From assembly GCA_030844895.1 (NCBI GenBank), contig CM061223.1, forward strand, positions 37,322,204 through 37,386,203: DNA of 64,000 bases, in the 5' to 3' direction. Shown in pieces: positions 63,871 through 64,000 of this stretch (position 1 is its first letter; the number at the start of each line of letters is the position of its first letter). The notes below the pieces were generated by a model that was given only the letters and a program-made list of their open reading frames with translations, had not been told where the DNA came from and searched no databases. The translations under genes were made by a program, and so were the position numbers. This DNA comes from Ambrosia x helenae (Eukaryota > Streptophyta > Magnoliopsida > Asterales > Asteraceae).

Positions 63871-64000
63871 TCCCAAATAATGTTTGCGTAAAGAAAATAA
63901 ACTCTCAATAATGTTTGCAAATATTTTTCCCAAGTGATTTGAAAGAAAAACGGGTTATGAACGATAAACATAAAACCATGAACTCACTGGCTTTATGCTG

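Overview
The window is nuclear DNA from a flowering plant. It holds one split housekeeping gene (mitochondrial ATP synthase gamma subunit), Ty1/copia and Ty3/gypsy LTR retrotransposons primed by initiator-Met tRNA, SINEs, a Helitron, and hAT and MULE relics. The third-ORF families in the copia elements and the coiled-coil transposase-like relic resemble proteins I associate with Asteraceae, so a composite is my best guess. That placement is inference.

Layout. 1-3036: last six visible exons of the ATP synthase gamma gene (+), with an antisense tRNA-derived SINE in one intron. 3037-6709: non-coding DNA with a Helitron (3328-4538), a second SINE (5663-5761, unusually long target duplication), a poly(A) tract and a MITE-like repeat. 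6710-44084: a three-level nest. Element C, a Tekay-type Ty3/gypsy element (-), has its left LTR split by element A, a 15.2 kb Sirevirus-like Ty1/copia element (-, 8526-35430). The pol gene of A is split by element B, an 11.7 kb Sirevirus-like element (+, 16861-28577). All three have matching 5-bp target duplications (caaaa, catgt, ggagc). 44090-46296: relics of a hAT transposase and possibly a Myb/SANT-like gene. 46297-56488: element D, another Tekay-type gypsy element (-), TSD gatag, decayed by many stop codons. 56494-60821: relics of a PB1-like (MULE-associated) gene and a Transposase_28-type gene. 60822-64000: an LTR-like stretch with a TATA box and CT-rich leader, plus a 125-bp tandem repeat at the edge.

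How the parts work together. In elements A and B the usual gag and pol are followed by a third large open frame (1175 and 1165 aa). The two proteins share an N-terminal domain (EFW...FLLYPRF), show no evident membrane segment, and are therefore env-like by position only. The most interesting pattern is regulatory. In A a short CG-centred motif (GGKCGAAKG and its complement) is clustered just upstream of the LTR TATA box and also just upstream of a second, internal TATA box ahead of ORF3. It is clustered again inside two leader segments that end in similar splice-acceptor sequences immediately before the gag and ORF3 start codons. B repeats the layout with an unrelated motif (ACTNCTGAWGA family) upstream of its LTR TATA and of a TATA-like box about 105 bp before ORF3. 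This suggests ORF3 is an independently promoted transcription unit whose control region copies that of the LTR. Coordinates of LTRs, TSDs, exons and stops were read by eye; LTR difference counts are hand counts.
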